Shown here in pieces: positions 28,662-40,521 of a stretch of 64,000 nucleotides of DNA (position 1 is the stretch's first letter; each line of letters opens with the position of its first letter). The DNA lies in the NCBI RefSeq assembly GCF_007830235.1, contig NZ_VLKI01000015.1, positions 1 to 64,000 of the forward strand. Reading direction: 5' to 3'. A model generated the notes under the pieces. The model did not search any database. It saw only the letters and a program-made list of their open reading frames with translations, and was not told where the DNA came from. This DNA comes from Cytobacillus oceanisediminis. Its GTDB lineage: Bacteria; Bacillota; Bacilli; Bacillales; Cytobacillaceae. The translations under genes were made by a program, and so were the position numbers.

Positions 28662-28740
28662 CTCCTTAAAAAAGGAACGATTCGTTAGACGCTAATAGCG
28701 CTCCCTTACTTTATAAGTAAGCGGAGCGCTTTTTATTTTT
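28659..28740 (+). promoter_or_regulatory. CTP-sensing pyrG attenuator leader
   Basis: The transcript should begin GGGCUCC. The 5' arm of the terminator is AGCGCTCCCTTACTT (28697-28711), pairing with AAGTAAGCGGAGCGCT and followed by TTTTATTTTT. In B. subtilis, low CTP causes reiterative G addition at the 5' end and the poly-G tail pairs with the CTCCCTT tract to stop terminator formation. Every required element is present here. Confidence 0.85.
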
Positions 28741-28833
28741 TATATGGAAGAGGCGAATAACAGTCTCTGCCTAGGGTGAATAGGATAAAATTGCGTTTCC
28801 TCCCCTTTGCCGAATGGTGCAGCTGCGAGTTAA

Positions 28834-30528
<1,695 letters not shown>

Positions 30529-30537
30529 TAAGATATG

Positions 30538-30569
30538 AAAAATCCCTCCAGGTGCGGAGGGATTTTTTT
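30538..30569 (+). terminator. terminator of pyrG
   Basis: AATCCCTCC / GGAGGGATT stem, then a seven-base T-run. Confidence 0.9.
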
Positions 30570-30595
30570 AGTAGGCTGAAAAGAACATGAGGTAC

Positions 30596-30637
30596 TTTCC
30601 GCGGATAAAAATGGATATTTCGCGGTTCTATTCAATT
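30596..30637. repeat. two-unit 21-bp repeat trace
   Basis: TTTCCGCGGATAAAA and TTTCGCGGTTCTATT, with CGCGG at 30600 and 30621, exactly 21 bp apart. Same design as T1-T3 with a different core. Confidence 0.45.
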
Positions 30638-30681
30638 TGGAATAGGAGTTTTAGCCTTTTTTCTTGAAAATGGCAAAAGTA

Positions 30682-31203
30682 TTATTCGTATTCAGCCAAA
30701 ATCTCTTCAATCGTAAATTTGATTCCGTAATACACAAATAAAGCAGCCATGGAGGCAGGGTAGCCGAAGCGGTTTCCTTCTTCGTCAGGAAGGAGCCCTT
30801 TCGTTAACTTCAAATCGATATGAACATCGGCCAAATTGGCGAGATTGTCGCTGCTATCAGCTTTTTCCGTACTAACTGCCACAAATGGGATTTCCTTATT
30901 GGCCAATTTTTTTGCTAATTCAATAGCCTCTTCATCATCGGAATTCCTTGAAAAAATAATAAATCTGTCTGTTTCCGAAATTTCGTCATCATTTTCCCAA
31001 ATAGCCGCATCCCGGAACGGTTCCTGGCTTTGGGTAGCTTCATAGCCAATTCCGCTCATTTCCTTTGTTCCATAAAAATATATTTTTCCGTCGCCTGCAG
31101 CGGCTTGGGCCAGAAGGCGCGCGCTGTCTTCGATGGTAAATTCCTCTTTTTCCTGCAGCCGTTTGAACAATCCTGCAAGCTGGGTAGAAAACATTTTTAA
31201 CAA
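30682..31203 (-). CDS. ywjG: DUF2529 protein YwjG
   Basis: 173 aa, SIS-like alpha/beta fold of unknown role, found between pyrG and spo0F across Bacillus. TTG start at 31203 with GGAG 9 nt upstream gives MLKMFSTQLAGLF, matching the B. subtilis N-terminus. Conserved KIYFYGTKEM and KLTKGLLPDEEGNRFGYP segments. Divergent from spo0F. Confidence 0.85.
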   Translation of the reverse strand: MLKMFSTQLAGLFKRLQEKEEFTIEDSARLLAQAAAGDGKIYFYGTKEMSGIGYEATQSQEPFRDAAIWENDDEISETDRFIIFSRNSDDEEAIELAKKLANKEIPFVAVSTEKADSSDNLANLADVHIDLKLTKGLLPDEEGNRFGYPASMAALFVYYGIKFTIEEILAEYE

Positions 31204-31298
31204 AGTATTTCACTCCTTCGGTCACTGCTCCTGAGGTTCTATTATAGTAAAACGAAAGGGAAAGGTAAAATTTTCACAGTAAAATTGCAAAAAATAGC

Positions 31299-31325
31299 AG
31301 GAATAATGCTGTTTTGTAGAGAAAT
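31299..31325 (+). promoter_or_regulatory. possible sigma-H promoter of spo0F
   Basis: AGGAATA (31299-31305), 12-nt spacer, AGAGAAAT. One mismatch to the RnnGAATww type -10. B. subtilis spo0F has a sigma-H promoter. A TGTAGAG resembling a Spo0A box lies in the spacer end, and the palindrome ATACTT-GAGT-AAGTAT lies at 31364-31379. Confidence 0.4.
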
Positions 31326-31420
31326 TACTTGTAGGAGAATGTACAGTTAAGTGACCTGCAGTCATACTTGAGTAAGTATTTAATCAAAGTGCTTTTAAAA
31401 CGACAGGAAGAGGTGGCTTG

Positions 31421-31795
31421 ATGAAAGGGAAAATTTTAATCGTAGATGATCAGTTCGGAATCCGCATTTTACTTAATGAGGTATTACAAAAAGAAGGGTA
31501 CGACACATACCAGGCTGCCAATGGAGTCCAGGCTCTCGACATTGTTTCCAAGCATTCGCCTGACCTTGTCCTTCTGGATATGAAAATTCCAGGAATGGAT
31601 GGGATTGAAATTTTAAAAAGGATGAGAGTGGTTGATCAGGATATCCGGGTTATCATCATGACTGCATATGGTGAGTTGGATATGATTCAGGAAGCCAAAG
31701 ATCTTGGCGCTCTTACCCACTTTGCAAAACCATTTGATATCGATGATATTCGGGCAGCGGTGAAGAAGTATTTGCCGGTTCCCAATTCGAATTAA
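31421..31795 (+). CDS. spo0F: sporulation phosphorelay response regulator Spo0F
   Basis: 124 aa single receiver domain that accepts phosphate from sporulation kinases and passes it to Spo0B. Acidic pocket D9-D10, phosphoacceptor Asp in VLLDMKIPG (residue 53), conserved Thr in MTAYGE and Lys in HFAKPF. ATG 31421 lies 7 nt after GAGG; TTG three bases earlier is possible. Divergent from ywjG, upstream of fbaA. Confidence 0.96.
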   Translation: MKGKILIVDDQFGIRILLNEVLQKEGYDTYQAANGVQALDIVSKHSPDLVLLDMKIPGMDGIEILKRMRVVDQDIRVIIMTAYGELDMIQEAKDLGALTHFAKPFDIDDIRAAVKKYLPVPNSN

Positions 31796-32051
31796 AGCGT
31801 AAAAAAACCGTTTTTACCCTGAAATTCCATCGTTATGAAAATGATAGCGTTTGCTTTATGACAATTAAGAAAAACGCTCAAGATTAATGGCATTTCTAAA
31901 TCCTTTTTGGTATGATAACAAATGAATTCCATAGGATCGCTTTCGTTTATCAGGGAGTTTAAAGGGTACATATTCGGTAGTGTTAAGGGGAAAACTTTAA
32001 CAGTATTTGTCCTGTGAAAACTTAAACGATCATCAATAAGGAGGAAGAAAA

Positions 32052-32909
32052 ATGCCTTTAGTTTCTATGACTGAAATGCTGAACAAAGCAAAATCAGAAG
32101 GCTATGCAGTAGGTCAATTTAACTTAAACAACCTTGAGTTTACTCAAGCTATCCTGCAGGCTGCAGAAGAGGAAAAATCACCTGTAATCCTTGGTGTTTC
32201 CGAAGGTGCGGCTCGTTACATGGGCGGCTTCAAAACGGTTGTAAAAATGGTTGAAGGACTGCTGGAAGATTACAAAATTACAGTGCCAGTGGCTATCCAT
32301 TTAGACCACGGTTCAAGTTTTGATAAATGTAAAGAAGCAATCGATGCAGGATTCACTTCTGTTATGATCGACGCTTCCCATGATCCGTTTGAAGAAAACG
32401 TAGCAACTACTAGCAAAGTGGTTGAATATGCACATTCAAAAGGCGTTTCAGTAGAAGCTGAGTTAGGAACTGTCGGCGGACAGGAAGACGATGTTGTTGC
32501 TGATGGCGTTATTTATGCAGATGCAAAAGAATGTGAAGAGCTAGTGAAGCGCACAGGCATCGACTGCCTTGCTCCAGCACTGGGTTCTGTTCATGGCCCT
32601 TACAAAGGCGAACCTAACTTAGGTTTTGTTGAAATGGAAGAAATCGGAAACCTTACAGGTGTTCCTTTAGTTCTTCATGGCGGAACAGGTATCCCAACAA
32701 AAGATATTCAAAAAGCAGTTTCTTTAGGGACAGCTAAAATCAATGTAAATACAGAGAACCAAATTGCTTCTGCAAAGCGTGTTCGTGAAGTATTGGCTGC
32801 AGATACAGAAATGTATGATCCACGCAAATACTTAGGGCCTGCACGTGAAGCGATTAAAGAAACAGTAATCGGCAAAATGCGTGAGTTTGGTTCTTCAGAT
32901 AAAGCATAA
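32052..32909 (+). CDS. fbaA: fructose-bisphosphate aldolase class II
   Basis: 285 aa zinc aldolase splitting fructose 1,6-bisphosphate in glycolysis and acting in reverse in gluconeogenesis. Zn-binding His in IHLDHGSS (~82), further ligands in [11 protein letters not shown] and VLHGGTG. SD AAGGAGGA. The 256-bp gap from spo0F contains only weak inverted repeats (for example AGCGTTT / AAACGCT at about 31848-31877). Confidence 0.96.
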   Translation: MPLVSMTEMLNKAKSEGYAVGQFNLNNLEFTQAILQAAEEEKSPVILGVSEGAARYMGGFKTVVKMVEGLLEDYKITVPVAIHLDHGSSFDKCKEAIDAGFTSVMIDASHDPFEENVATTSKVVEYAHSKGVSVEAELGTVGGQEDDVVADGVIYADAKECEELVKRTGIDCLAPALGSVHGPYKGEPNLGFVEMEEIGNLTGVPLVLHGGTGIPTKDIQKAVSLGTAKINVNTENQIASAKRVREVLAADTEMYDPRKYLGPAREAIKETVIGKMREFGSSDKA

Positions 32910-32931
32910 AAGAACTGAACAAGCAATAATA

Positions 32932-32970
32932 GAAACCGCCTTCTAGTTTACAGAGGCGGTTTCCCTTCAT
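32932..32970 (+). terminator. terminator of fbaA
   Basis: GAAACCGCCT / AGGCGGTTTC 10-bp stem, interrupted T-rich tail. Confidence 0.65.
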
Positions 32971-32984
32971 TTTATATTAATAAA

Positions 32985-33166
32985 AGGTATGTTAAAGCGG
33001 GTTAGTGATTTTGGCACCCTGTTGATTGAAGTGGAAGGCACGGGACACCAGCGGGAGAAGCGAGTAAAGGGAGACCCTGCAGGCGCGGCGCCGAGGAGGC
33101 TCCCGGGCCGCCCGCGGAAAGAGAGTACCTTGAACGAAAATCAACAGGCAAATTTAAAAAAGACCC
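32985..33166 (+). repeat. R1 palindromic element, copy d (short form)
   Basis: Contains GGCACCCTGTTGATTG, GGGAGACCCTGCAGGCGC and AATCAACAGGC but lacks the GAAAATGC / GCATTTTC module. Between fbaA and tal. Confidence 0.8.
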
Positions 33167-33230
33167 TAATAAAGGATACATAGAGATTTTCATTAATAAT
33201 TATCAAAATATTATATAAGGTGGGATTATT

Positions 33231-33872
33231 GTGAAGTTTTTTATCGATACGGCAAATATGGAAGAAATTAAAGAAGCTTTTTCGCTTGGTGTAGTAGCTG
33301 GTGTAACAACAAATCCATCATTGGTTGCGAAGGAAAAAAATGTATCATTTCCTGACCGCCTTCGCGAAATTACGGAATTGGTCCCAGGATCAGTGAGTGC
33401 AGAAGTAATCGCCCTCGATGCAGAAGGAATGATTAGAGAAGGGAAAGAGCTTGCCGCAATTGCACCAAACATTACCATTAAAGTTCCGATGACTCCGGAT
33501 GGATTAAAGGCCGTTAGCGCTTTTTCAAAAGAAGGCATTAAAACAAATGTTACATTAATCTTCAGTGCAAACCAGGCACTTCTTGCGGCAAGAGCTGGTG
33601 CAACCTATGTTTCACCATTCCTTGGGCGCTTGGATGATATTGGCCACAACGGTCTGGATTTAATTTCAACAATTGCAGAAATCTTTGCTATTCATGACAT
33701 TGAAACGGAAATCATTGCAGCATCCATCAGACATCCTCAGCACGTAACCGATGCAGCTTTAAGAGGTGCGCATATTGCGACTGTTCCGTATAAAGTAATT
33801 CAGCAATTATTCAACCATCCGCTGACAGATAAGGGAATTGAAGCTTTCTTAGCGGACTGGAATTCCAGATAG
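33231..33872 (+). CDS. tal: transaldolase (small, FSA/TalC type)
   Basis: 213 aa TIM barrel transferring dihydroxyacetone units in the pentose phosphate pathway. N-terminus [13 protein letters not shown], Schiff-base Lys in [15 protein letters not shown] (~104), phosphate site region [12 protein letters not shown] start behind AAGGTGGG. Same order as B. subtilis (fbaA, tal, murAB). Confidence 0.93.
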   Translation: MKFFIDTANMEEIKEAFSLGVVAGVTTNPSLVAKEKNVSFPDRLREITELVPGSVSAEVIALDAEGMIREGKELAAIAPNITIKVPMTPDGLKAVSAFSKEGIKTNVTLIFSANQALLAARAGATYVSPFLGRLDDIGHNGLDLISTIAEIFAIHDIETEIIAASIRHPQHVTDAALRGAHIATVPYKVIQQLFNHPLTDKGIEAFLADWNSR

Positions 33873-34089
33873 AAAAGCGGAGGCACCTTGCTCATCGACG
33901 AAGCGTGGTGGACTGAGCCGAGTGAGATAAAGGAAACACGAAGAGCGATAGCGATTCGATGTTGACTTATAACGCTCGGAAGCGCGCACGTCCTGTGCGC
34001 CTCGCCTTACTAGCACATCCTGTGCGTCGTCGTAGACGAGGTGAGGGAAGCACGTCAAGTCGATAGGTGCTGGAGCTAGACAACTGTCT
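33873..34089 (+). repeat. R2 dispersed element, long copy
   Basis: Starts directly after the tal stop with AAAAGCGGAGGCACC and ends AGGTGCTGGAGCTAGACA. Internal hairpins GCGCAC-GTCCT-GTGCGC and GCACA-TCC-TGTGC. No coding capacity supported. Confidence 0.75.
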
Positions 34090-34526
34090 ATTCTATAAGA
34101 TTAAACTTTATAGAAAGCAGTTTTGATTCTTCGGTAAAATAACTCTAGGTATCTGGCTTTGTATCCGCTGCAGGAAATATGGCGGAACAAAGCCAGCCCC
34201 ATAACCTGAACCTCTGCTTTTAGTACTTCTTTCTTAATTTTAACTTTTTTCGTTATCGATACATGAGATTTGATTTTTCGTGTAAACTATAAGATAAAGA
34301 TAATGTCGGAATCTGTAAAAAACAGATGGAAAATTGTTCCTAATACATCTAACAATGTTGTAAAACGGCAGATACATGATAATATGAAAGTGCATATTTT
34401 CCCAAAGATATTTTCTGACATTCAATAGGACAAGCCTATTTCGGTTTCTTATAGAAGCTAGGGCTATTTTCTGACGTAATTGGTTAGAAAAGTAGTGTAT
34501 AGCTTTTGCTGTAAGGGCTCTCATTA
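34090..34526. other. AT-rich intergenic stretch before murAB
   Basis: No gene seen. Contains a 10-bp stem CTGGCTTTGT / ACAAAGCCAG (34153-34196) with an inner CCGC / GCGG and no T-run, then about 320 bp of AT-rich DNA without clear repeats. Confidence 0.5.
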
Positions 34527-34647
34527 GAAAAGCGGAAGTGCCTGTTCAGCCCCGACAAGCATAAGACGAATCACGCAGGAAATCCTGATTTCTGGAGTGA
34601 TTTGGCTTATGACTCGAGGGGCTAGGCATTGGAGCTAGACAGTTATC
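34527..34647 (+). repeat. R2 dispersed element, short copy
   Basis: AAAAGCGGAAGTGCC ... AGGCATTGGAGCTAGACAG. The core folds as CCCC..CATAAG..AATCAC..AGGA / TCCT..GTGATT..CTTATG..GGGG. Confidence 0.75.
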
Positions 34648-34706
34648 TAATTAAGAAGCTATTCTCAGCAGTCCACGATTAACAACGGCTTAGAAGGGAG
34701 TTACAA

Positions 34707-35993
34707 ATGGAAAAGCTTATGATTGCAGGCGGATATCCTTTAAAAGGAACAGTCCGGATTAGCGGAGCCAAGAACAGTGCGGTGGCATTGATCCCGGCTA
34801 CTATTTTAGCGGAGTCGCCTGTGACGATTGAAGGTTTGCCGGATATTTCGGATGTTCAAATTTTAAAAGATCTGCTTGAAGAAATAGGGGGAACGGTTGA
34901 ATTTACAGACAATGATATGACTGTTGATCCCTCTTCCATGATTTCCATGCCTTTGCCGAACGGAAAAGTAAAAAAATTGCGTGCTTCCTATTACTTGATG
35001 GGAGCCATGCTTGGCCGCTTTAAAAAAGCTGTCATTGGATTGCCTGGAGGCTGCCATCTTGGGCCAAGGCCGATTGACCAGCATATTAAGGGGTTTGAAG
35101 CTCTTGGCGCACGTGTGACTAACGAGCAGGGGGCCATTTATTTGCGTGCCGATGAACTGCGCGGGGCGCGTATTTATCTGGATGTTGTCAGCGTTGGGGC
35201 AACGATTAATATTATGCTTGCCGCAGTCCGGGCAAAAGGCAGAACAATAATTGAAAATGCCGCAAAAGAACCGGAAATTATCGATGTTGCTACATTGCTG
35301 ACCAATATGGGTGCGAAAATTAAGGGAGCCGGTACAGATGTCATCCGTATTGACGGAGTCGACAACCTGCATGGCTGCCAGCATACGATCATTCCTGACC
35401 GGATTGAAGCAGGAACATATATGATCGTTGGCGCTGCAGCAGGCGAGGGTGTGCTGATTGACAATGTCATTCCTCATCACCTTGAATCGCTGATTGCAAA
35501 ACTTCGTGAAATGGGCGTTCAGATAGAAACGAAGGACGATCAGGTTTTTGTCGGCCCGGCTGAAAAAATGAAAGCTGTCGATATTAAAACACTGGTATAT
35601 CCTGGTTTCCCTACTGACCTCCAGCAGCCGCTGACCTCGCTGCTGACAGGGGCAGAAGGAACGAGCATGGTCACTGATACCATTTATAGTGCCCGTTTTA
35701 AGCATATTGATGAGCTGCGCAGAATGAATGCCAATATTAAGGTGGAAGGCCGTTCCGCAATTATTAACGGTCCAGTCCAGCTTCAGGGCGCCAAGGTGAA
35801 GGCAAGTGATTTGAGAGCAGGCGCTGCGCTTGTGATCGCAGGCTTAATGGCTGAGGGAGTCACGGAAGTAACGGGTCTTGAGCATATTGACAGAGGCTAC
35901 AGCCACTTGGTTGAAAAATTGAATGGGCTGGGTGCCACAATTTGGCGCGAAGAAATGAGCAAAGAAGAACTGGAACAAATGAAAAACGCTTAG
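34707..35993 (+). CDS. murAB: UDP-N-acetylglucosamine 1-carboxyvinyltransferase (second-type MurA)
   Basis: 428 aa. First committed step of peptidoglycan precursor synthesis, adding enolpyruvate from PEP to UDP-GlcNAc. Lys in [10 protein letters not shown] (~22), PEP-attacking Cys in [11 protein letters not shown] (~115), C-terminal [15 protein letters not shown]. Position between tal and glpX marks it as the MurAB/MurZ paralogue; a MurAA copy would be expected elsewhere, near atp. SD AAGGGAG. Confidence 0.93.
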   Translation: MEKLMIAGGYPLKGTVRISGAKNSAVALIPATILAESPVTIEGLPDISDVQILKDLLEEIGGTVEFTDNDMTVDPSSMISMPLPNGKVKKLRASYYLMGAMLGRFKKAVIGLPGGCHLGPRPIDQHIKGFEALGARVTNEQGAIYLRADELRGARIYLDVVSVGATINIMLAAVRAKGRTIIENAAKEPEIIDVATLLTNMGAKIKGAGTDVIRIDGVDNLHGCQHTIIPDRIEAGTYMIVGAAAGEGVLIDNVIPHHLESLIAKLREMGVQIETKDDQVFVGPAEKMKAVDIKTLVYPGFPTDLQQPLTSLLTGAEGTSMVTDTIYSARFKHIDELRRMNANIKVEGRSAIINGPVQLQGAKVKASDLRAGAALVIAGLMAEGVTEVTGLEHIDRGYSHLVEKLNGLGATIWREEMSKEELEQMKNA

Positions 35994-35996
35994 TGC

Positions 35997-36192
35997 CGTT
36001 TAAAAATCAAAGTTGGGTTTTGGCACCCTGTTGATTGGAGCGGAAGGAGCCAGACCCTCGAAAATGCATTCGCATTTTCTTCGTGCGGTGTTTATTCGAG
36101 GATGCTTACTCAATGTCCTGCGGGAGGAGCGACGGACCGTCCGCGGTTCGCTGAGCGCCTGATGCGGAAATCAACAGGCAAGTTTAACAGTT
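35997..36192 (+). repeat. R1 palindromic element, copy e
   Basis: Begins 4 nt after the murAB stop. Has the GAAAATGC / GCATTTTC hairpin but lost most of the GGGAGACCCCG block. Ends TTTAACAGTTCT. Confidence 0.85.
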
Positions 36193-36309
36193 CTTAAGAT
36201 AAAGAGAACTTTACACCAATAAAATAAGGCGGGTGATGCGGCGCTGGCCATAAACCGGCCTGCCATTCACCCATGCAATTCTGCCTTAGAATCTGGGGAG
36301 GAAAGATCG

Positions 36310-37272
36310 ATGGAAAGAAGTTTGTCAATGGAGCTTGTCCGTGTAACAGAAGGTGCCGCTTTAGCATCAGCACGCTGGATGGGGCGCGGTTTAAAGGATG
36401 AAGCGGATGATGCAGCTACATCTGCGATGAGAGATGTGTTTGATACTGTACCGATGAAGGGAACAGTGGTTATCGGAGAAGGTGAAATGGATGAGGCGCC
36501 AATGCTTTACATTGGGGAAAAGCTTGGAACAGGCTACGGACCTCGCGTCGATGTAGCAGTCGATCCATTGGAAGGTACGAATATCGTAGCATCTGGCGGC
36601 TGGAATGCACTGGCTGTACTGGCTGTTGCTGACCATGGAAACCTGCTGCATGCTCCGGATATGTACATGGATAAAATTGCTGTCGGCCCTGAAGCGGTAG
36701 GACAAATTGATATTAACGCTTCTGTTTTGGATAATTTGAAAGCGGTCGCAAGAGCAAAAAATAAAGATATCAATGATGTAGTGGCAACCGTTCTTAACCG
36801 TGAGCGCCACGAGCATATTATCAGCCAGCTGCGCGATGCAGGGGCAAGAATCAAACTAATCAATGACGGTGACGTTGCTGGAGCGATTAACACAGCTTTC
36901 GACGAAACCGGTGTAGACATCCTGTTCGGTTCAGGCGGTGCTCCGGAAGGCGTCCTTGCAGCGGTTGCCCTTAAATGCCTTGGCGGGGAAATCCAGGGTA
37001 AACTTCTTCCTCAGAATGACGCAGAGGTAGAACGTTGCCTGAAGATGGGTCTTGATATTAACAAAGTTCTTCTAATGGAGGACTTGGTAAGAGGCGATGA
37101 CGCCATATTTGCCGCAACAGGTGTAACAGACGGAGAACTTCTTAAAGGCGTTCAGTTTAAAGGTTCATACGGTTCAACTCATTCGGTTGTTATGCGTGCT
37201 AAATCAGGAACTGTCCGCTTTATCGAGGGACGCCACAGCTTTAAGAAAAAGCCTAATCTTGTGATTAAATAA
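36310..37272 (+). CDS. glpX: class II fructose-1,6-bisphosphatase
   Basis: 320 aa, gluconeogenic phosphatase of the GlpX family. Metal/phosphate motifs GEGEMDEAP (~57) and DPLEGTN (~84), plus [10 protein letters not shown] (~213). SD GGGGAGGA eight nt before ATG. Same relative position as in other Bacillus (murAB, glpX, rho). Confidence 0.95.
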   Translation: MERSLSMELVRVTEGAALASARWMGRGLKDEADDAATSAMRDVFDTVPMKGTVVIGEGEMDEAPMLYIGEKLGTGYGPRVDVAVDPLEGTNIVASGGWNALAVLAVADHGNLLHAPDMYMDKIAVGPEAVGQIDINASVLDNLKAVARAKNKDINDVVATVLNRERHEHIISQLRDAGARIKLINDGDVAGAINTAFDETGVDILFGSGGAPEGVLAAVALKCLGGEIQGKLLPQNDAEVERCLKMGLDINKVLLMEDLVRGDDAIFAATGVTDGELLKGVQFKGSYGSTHSVVMRAKSGTVRFIEGRHSFKKKPNLVIK

Positions 37273-37292
37273 GATAAGACATAGATAGATTG

Positions 37293-37336
37293 AGAATGAG
37301 TGCTGGCCTTGAGTGCCAGCCTGCTCATTTTCATTT
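37293..37336 (+). terminator. terminator of glpX
   Basis: GAATGAG-TGCTGGC / GCCAGCC-TGCTCATTTTC stem with an interrupted T-rich tail. Confidence 0.65.
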
Positions 37337-37371
37337 CCTTCCTGCTATATTTTCCATTTCAAATTTTGTTA

Positions 37372-37401
37372 TTGATTAAAATTCATATTAAGGGGTACAA
37401 T
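37372..37401 (+). promoter_or_regulatory. sigma-A promoter of rho
   Basis: TTGATT (37372-37377), 18-nt spacer, TACAAT (37396-37401). It leaves a leader of about 215 nt before rho. Confidence 0.6.
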
Positions 37402-37623
37402 AGAGATTGTTTTTTACTGAAGAGGAAACCTCCTTATTTCAACTGAAAACGGACATCAAACCGGTCCATTCCTCGAAACCTTTTATTAAGAGCATAAGTA
37501 GATATTCTTCAACTTTTTCAAGAACCTCAAAAGAGTCTTTCCCATTCCTTTCATATAAAGTCCTATATTCGTACAGCTGCATATGAAGGAAATGATTGAA
37601 AATTTCAAAAGTGTGGTGTAAAA

Positions 37624-38889
37624 ATGGGTTTAAACATTTCAAGTTTAGAAAATATGAAGCTAAAAGAGCTTTATGAACTTGCCCGTGAATATAAAGTTTC
37701 TTATTACAGCAAGTTATCGAAAAAAGAATTAATTTTTGCCATCCTGAAAGCAAGGGCAGAGCAAGAGGGCTACTTTTTCATGGAAGGCGTATTGGAAATC
37801 ATCCAATCAGAAGGCTTTGGATTCCTTCGTCCGATCAACTATTCGCCAAGCTCTGAGGACATTTATATTTCCGCTTCGCAGATTCGCCGCTTTGATTTAA
37901 GAAACGGAGATAAAGTATCAGGGAAGGTTCGCCCTCCAAAGGAAAACGAACGCTATTTCGGCCTGCTTCAAGTAGAAGCTGTTAATGGCGATGATCCGGA
38001 ATCAGCGAAAGAGCGTGTTCATTTCCCAGGATTAACACCTTTATATCCAAACCGCCATATGAAGCTGGAAACAGGTACAAGACAGGTTTCCACAAGAATT
38101 ATGGACTTGCTTGCGCCAGTCGGTTTTGGGCAGCGCGGTCTAATCGTTGCGCCTCCTAAAGCAGGTAAAACCATGCTTTTAAAAGAAATTGCCAATAGCA
38201 TTACAACTAACCATCCGGAAGCAGAATTAATTGTCCTATTGATTGACGAGCGTCCGGAAGAGGTAACAGATATTGAGCGTTCTGTGGCTGGCGATGTTGT
38301 CAGTTCAACGTTTGACGAAGTGCCAGAGAACCATATTAAAGTGGCCGAACTTGTTCTTGAACGCGCCATGCGTTTAGTTGAGCATAAGCGCGATGTTGTC
38401 ATTTTGATGGATAGCATTACAAGGCTGGCAAGAGCTTATAATCTTGTCATTCCTCCTAGCGGAAGAACATTGTCAGGCGGTATCGACCCTGCTGCGTTCC
38501 ACCGTCCGAAGCGTTTCTTTGGTGCGGCCCGCAATATCGAAGAAGGCGGAAGCTTAACGATCCTTGCGACTGCGCTGGTTGATACAGGTTCACGTATGGA
38601 CGATGTTATTTACGAAGAGTTTAAGGGTACTGGAAATATGGAACTTCACCTTGACCGCTCGCTGGCTGAAAGAAGAATCTTCCCAGCCATCGATATTCGC
38701 CGTTCCGGAACGCGCAAAGAAGAATTGCTTATCCAGAAAGACCACCTTGATAAGCTATGGGCGATTCGCAAGTCAATGTCCGATTCACCTGACTTTGCTG
38801 AAAAACTGCTCCGCAGGCTAAAACAGACAAAATCAAACGAAGAGTTCTTTGCTAATTTGGCTGAGGAAATGAAGGCTAAGCGTTCTTAA
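37624..38889 (+). CDS. rho: transcription termination factor Rho
   Basis: 421 aa hexameric RNA translocase. N-terminal Rho_N ([13 protein letters not shown]), cold-shock RNA-binding domain ([16 protein letters not shown] ~52-120), Walker [13 protein letters not shown] (~177), Walker [17 protein letters not shown] and Q-loop region. Close to the B. subtilis protein throughout. ATG 37624 has only a GTGTGGTG-type SD. The long leader leaves room for autoregulation. Confidence 0.96.
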   Translation: MGLNISSLENMKLKELYELAREYKVSYYSKLSKKELIFAILKARAEQEGYFFMEGVLEIIQSEGFGFLRPINYSPSSEDIYISASQIRRFDLRNGDKVSGKVRPPKENERYFGLLQVEAVNGDDPESAKERVHFPGLTPLYPNRHMKLETGTRQVSTRIMDLLAPVGFGQRGLIVAPPKAGKTMLLKEIANSITTNHPEAELIVLLIDERPEEVTDIERSVAGDVVSSTFDEVPENHIKVAELVLERAMRLVEHKRDVVILMDSITRLARAYNLVIPPSGRTLSGGIDPAAFHRPKRFFGAARNIEEGGSLTILATALVDTGSRMDDVIYEEFKGTGNMELHLDRSLAERRIFPAIDIRRSGTRKEELLIQKDHLDKLWAIRKSMSDSPDFAEKLLRRLKQTKSNEEFFANLAEEMKAKRS

Positions 38890-38952
38890 TAACATTTGAA
38901 AGCTTTTTAGCAGTTTTTTTGGAAGGTTGTTTTGTATAAGGTTTTTTTCGAC

Positions 38953-39117
38953 GAAAAATTAATGTTAACCCACTGAGTTGATTGGAGCGGAAGGCGCGAG
39001 ACTCCTACGGGAGTAGCGTACCAAGGGAGACCCCGCAGACGCATAGCGTCGAGGAGGCTTCCGGTAGCCCCGTGGAAAGCGAGTGCCTGCAGCGGAAATC
39101 AACGGGCAACATTAACA
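38953..39117 (+). repeat. R1 palindromic element, copy f (short form)
   Basis: AATGTTAACCCAC ... GGGCAACATTAAC ends, inner GTTGATTGGAGCGG / AGCGGAAATCAAC, GGGAGACCCCGCAG block; lacks the GAAAATGC module. Confidence 0.85.
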
Positions 39118-39306
39118 AGCAAAACAACTATTTATGAGAAATGAGTTCCTTTTTGGAAAATCCAGGATGCATAATTCGCTTATTGCAAAATACAAATGGA
39201 CTTGTTATAATGATGACAGTGTGTTTTTGAAGTTTACGGCAATCGATGGTTGCCCGTAATATATAACTCTGTTTCGAATGATTCAGGGCGGAAGGAGATG
39301 AAAAGA

Positions 39307-39519
39307 ATGAAATCAGGAATTCATCCTAACTATAAAAAAGCAATGGTGAAATGTGCTTGCGGTAATGAGTTCGAAACCGGTTCTGTTCAAGAAGAAATCC
39401 GCGTTGAGACTTGCTCTGAGTGCCACCCATTCTATACTGGACGTCAAAAATTCGCTGAAGCTGGCGGACGTGTTGACCGTTTCAATAAGAAATACGGCAT
39501 TAAGTCAGAACAAAAATAA
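39307..39519 (+). CDS. rpmE: 50S ribosomal protein L31 (zinc-binding form)
   Basis: 70 aa. N-terminus MKSGIHPNY. The C+ form has four Cys (CACG ... CSECH), expected to bind zinc and be displaced under zinc starvation. ATG 39307 lies 9 nt after GGAG; the ATG at 39298 overlaps the SD. Stand-alone, with its own terminator. Confidence 0.96.
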   Translation: MKSGIHPNYKKAMVKCACGNEFETGSVQEEIRVETCSECHPFYTGRQKFAEAGGRVDRFNKKYGIKSEQK

Positions 39520-39528
39520 TAAACAACA

Positions 39529-39562
39529 AAAACAGGCAAGTTAACTTTCTTGCCTGTTTTTT
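39529..39562 (+). terminator. terminator of rpmE
   Basis: AACAGGCAAG / CTTGCCTGTT 10-bp stem, then six T including the stem end. Confidence 0.9.
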
Positions 39563-39737
39563 ATTGCTAATGAAGGCCGGACGCCGGTCTTTATGCGGAT
39601 ATGAAGAACTTTTTTGCCAGGGCCTTTTTACCCAAGGCTCTTTAAAAAGCGCGCGAGTACAAGGTAAATTAACAGCTCGACCCTTTCTTCATAAAATAAT
39701 AAATAGAACAAAAAATAGAAAAGTGTAATTTTGAAGT

Positions 39738-39775
39738 CTGACTAGTGTCTAGCTTCAGGCGCCTTACGCTTTTCG
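39738..39775 (-). repeat. R2 fragment
   Basis: On the minus strand CGAAAAGCGTAAGGCGCC joined directly to TGAAGCTAGACACTAG, i.e. the two ends of R2 without the middle. Confidence 0.55.
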
Positions 39776-39813
39776 TAATTATATTAGTTAGAATGAGGAA
39801 GGAGAGGCCGTTC

Positions 39814-40434
39814 ATGTACGTTATGAATCATCACGGATGGGTGGAAGTCATTTGCGGAAGCATGTTTTCAGGCAAATCAGAAGAGCTGATTCGCCGTGTA
39901 CGAAGAGCTCAGTTTGCTAAGCAGCAGATTGCCGTATTTAAGCCGCAAATTGATAACCGGTACAGTGATGAGGCTGTCGTTTCACACAATGGAACTTCTA
40001 TCATAGCTAGACCCCTAAACCAGTCTACAGATATTTTTAAATACATTAATTCTGAAATTGATTTGATTGCCATCGATGAGGTGCAGTTTTTCGACAACGA
40101 CATTGTGAAGGTCATCCAGCACCTGGCTGATAGCGGACACCGTGTGATCGCTGCCGGGCTAGATCAGGATTTCCGCGGAGAGCCTTTTGGCCAAATGCCT
40201 GCGATCATGGCGATTGCTGAATTGGTTACAAAGCTCCAGGCTGTATGTGCCGTTTGCGGATCGCCTGCAAGCCGTACACAGCGCCTGATCAATGGAAAGC
40301 CTGCTTCATATGATGATCCAGTTATCCTGGTTGGCGCATCAGAAGCATACGAACCGCGCTGTCGCCATCATCATGAAGTTCCCAAGTCGCCCAATATTAT
40401 AGAAAATCCTGAGACAACTGAGTCTTTATCATAA
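39814..40434 (+). CDS. tdk: thymidine kinase
   Basis: 206 aa type II thymidine kinase in the nucleoside salvage pathway. P-loop [10 protein letters not shown] (~15), DEVQFF catalytic Glu, lasso region and zinc Cys/His in [13 protein letters not shown] and [11 protein letters not shown] 39814 (MYVMNHHGW) is 9 nt after AAGGAG. The frame opens further up through the R2 fragment but is not used. Confidence 0.95.
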   Translation: MYVMNHHGWVEVICGSMFSGKSEELIRRVRRAQFAKQQIAVFKPQIDNRYSDEAVVSHNGTSIIARPLNQSTDIFKYINSEIDLIAIDEVQFFDNDIVKVIQHLADSGHRVIAAGLDQDFRGEPFGQMPAIMAIAELVTKLQAVCAVCGSPASRTQRLINGKPASYDDPVILVGASEAYEPRCRHHHEVPKSPNIIENPETTESLS

Positions 40435-40455
40435 TTTTCATACTTAACGATCTCT

Positions 40456-40486
40456 CTGCCCTGGCAATGTTCCGGGCAGTTTTTTT
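40456..40486 (+). terminator. terminator of tdk
   Basis: CTGCCC / GGGCAG with inner TGG..CC pairing, then seven T. Confidence 0.85.
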
Positions 40487-40521
40487 ATGGAGGCAAAAGG
40501 GATTTGACTTCATTTAGTCCG

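Noticed and set aside
31800..31818. Terminator of spo0F at TAAAAAAACCGTTTTTA
   Set aside because: Stem is A/T only and would be too weak; no clear intrinsic terminator was seen for spo0F.
37439..37753. 104-aa minus-strand ORF across the rho start
   Set aside because: Overlaps a conserved gene and its promoter, no SD, no recognisable domain.
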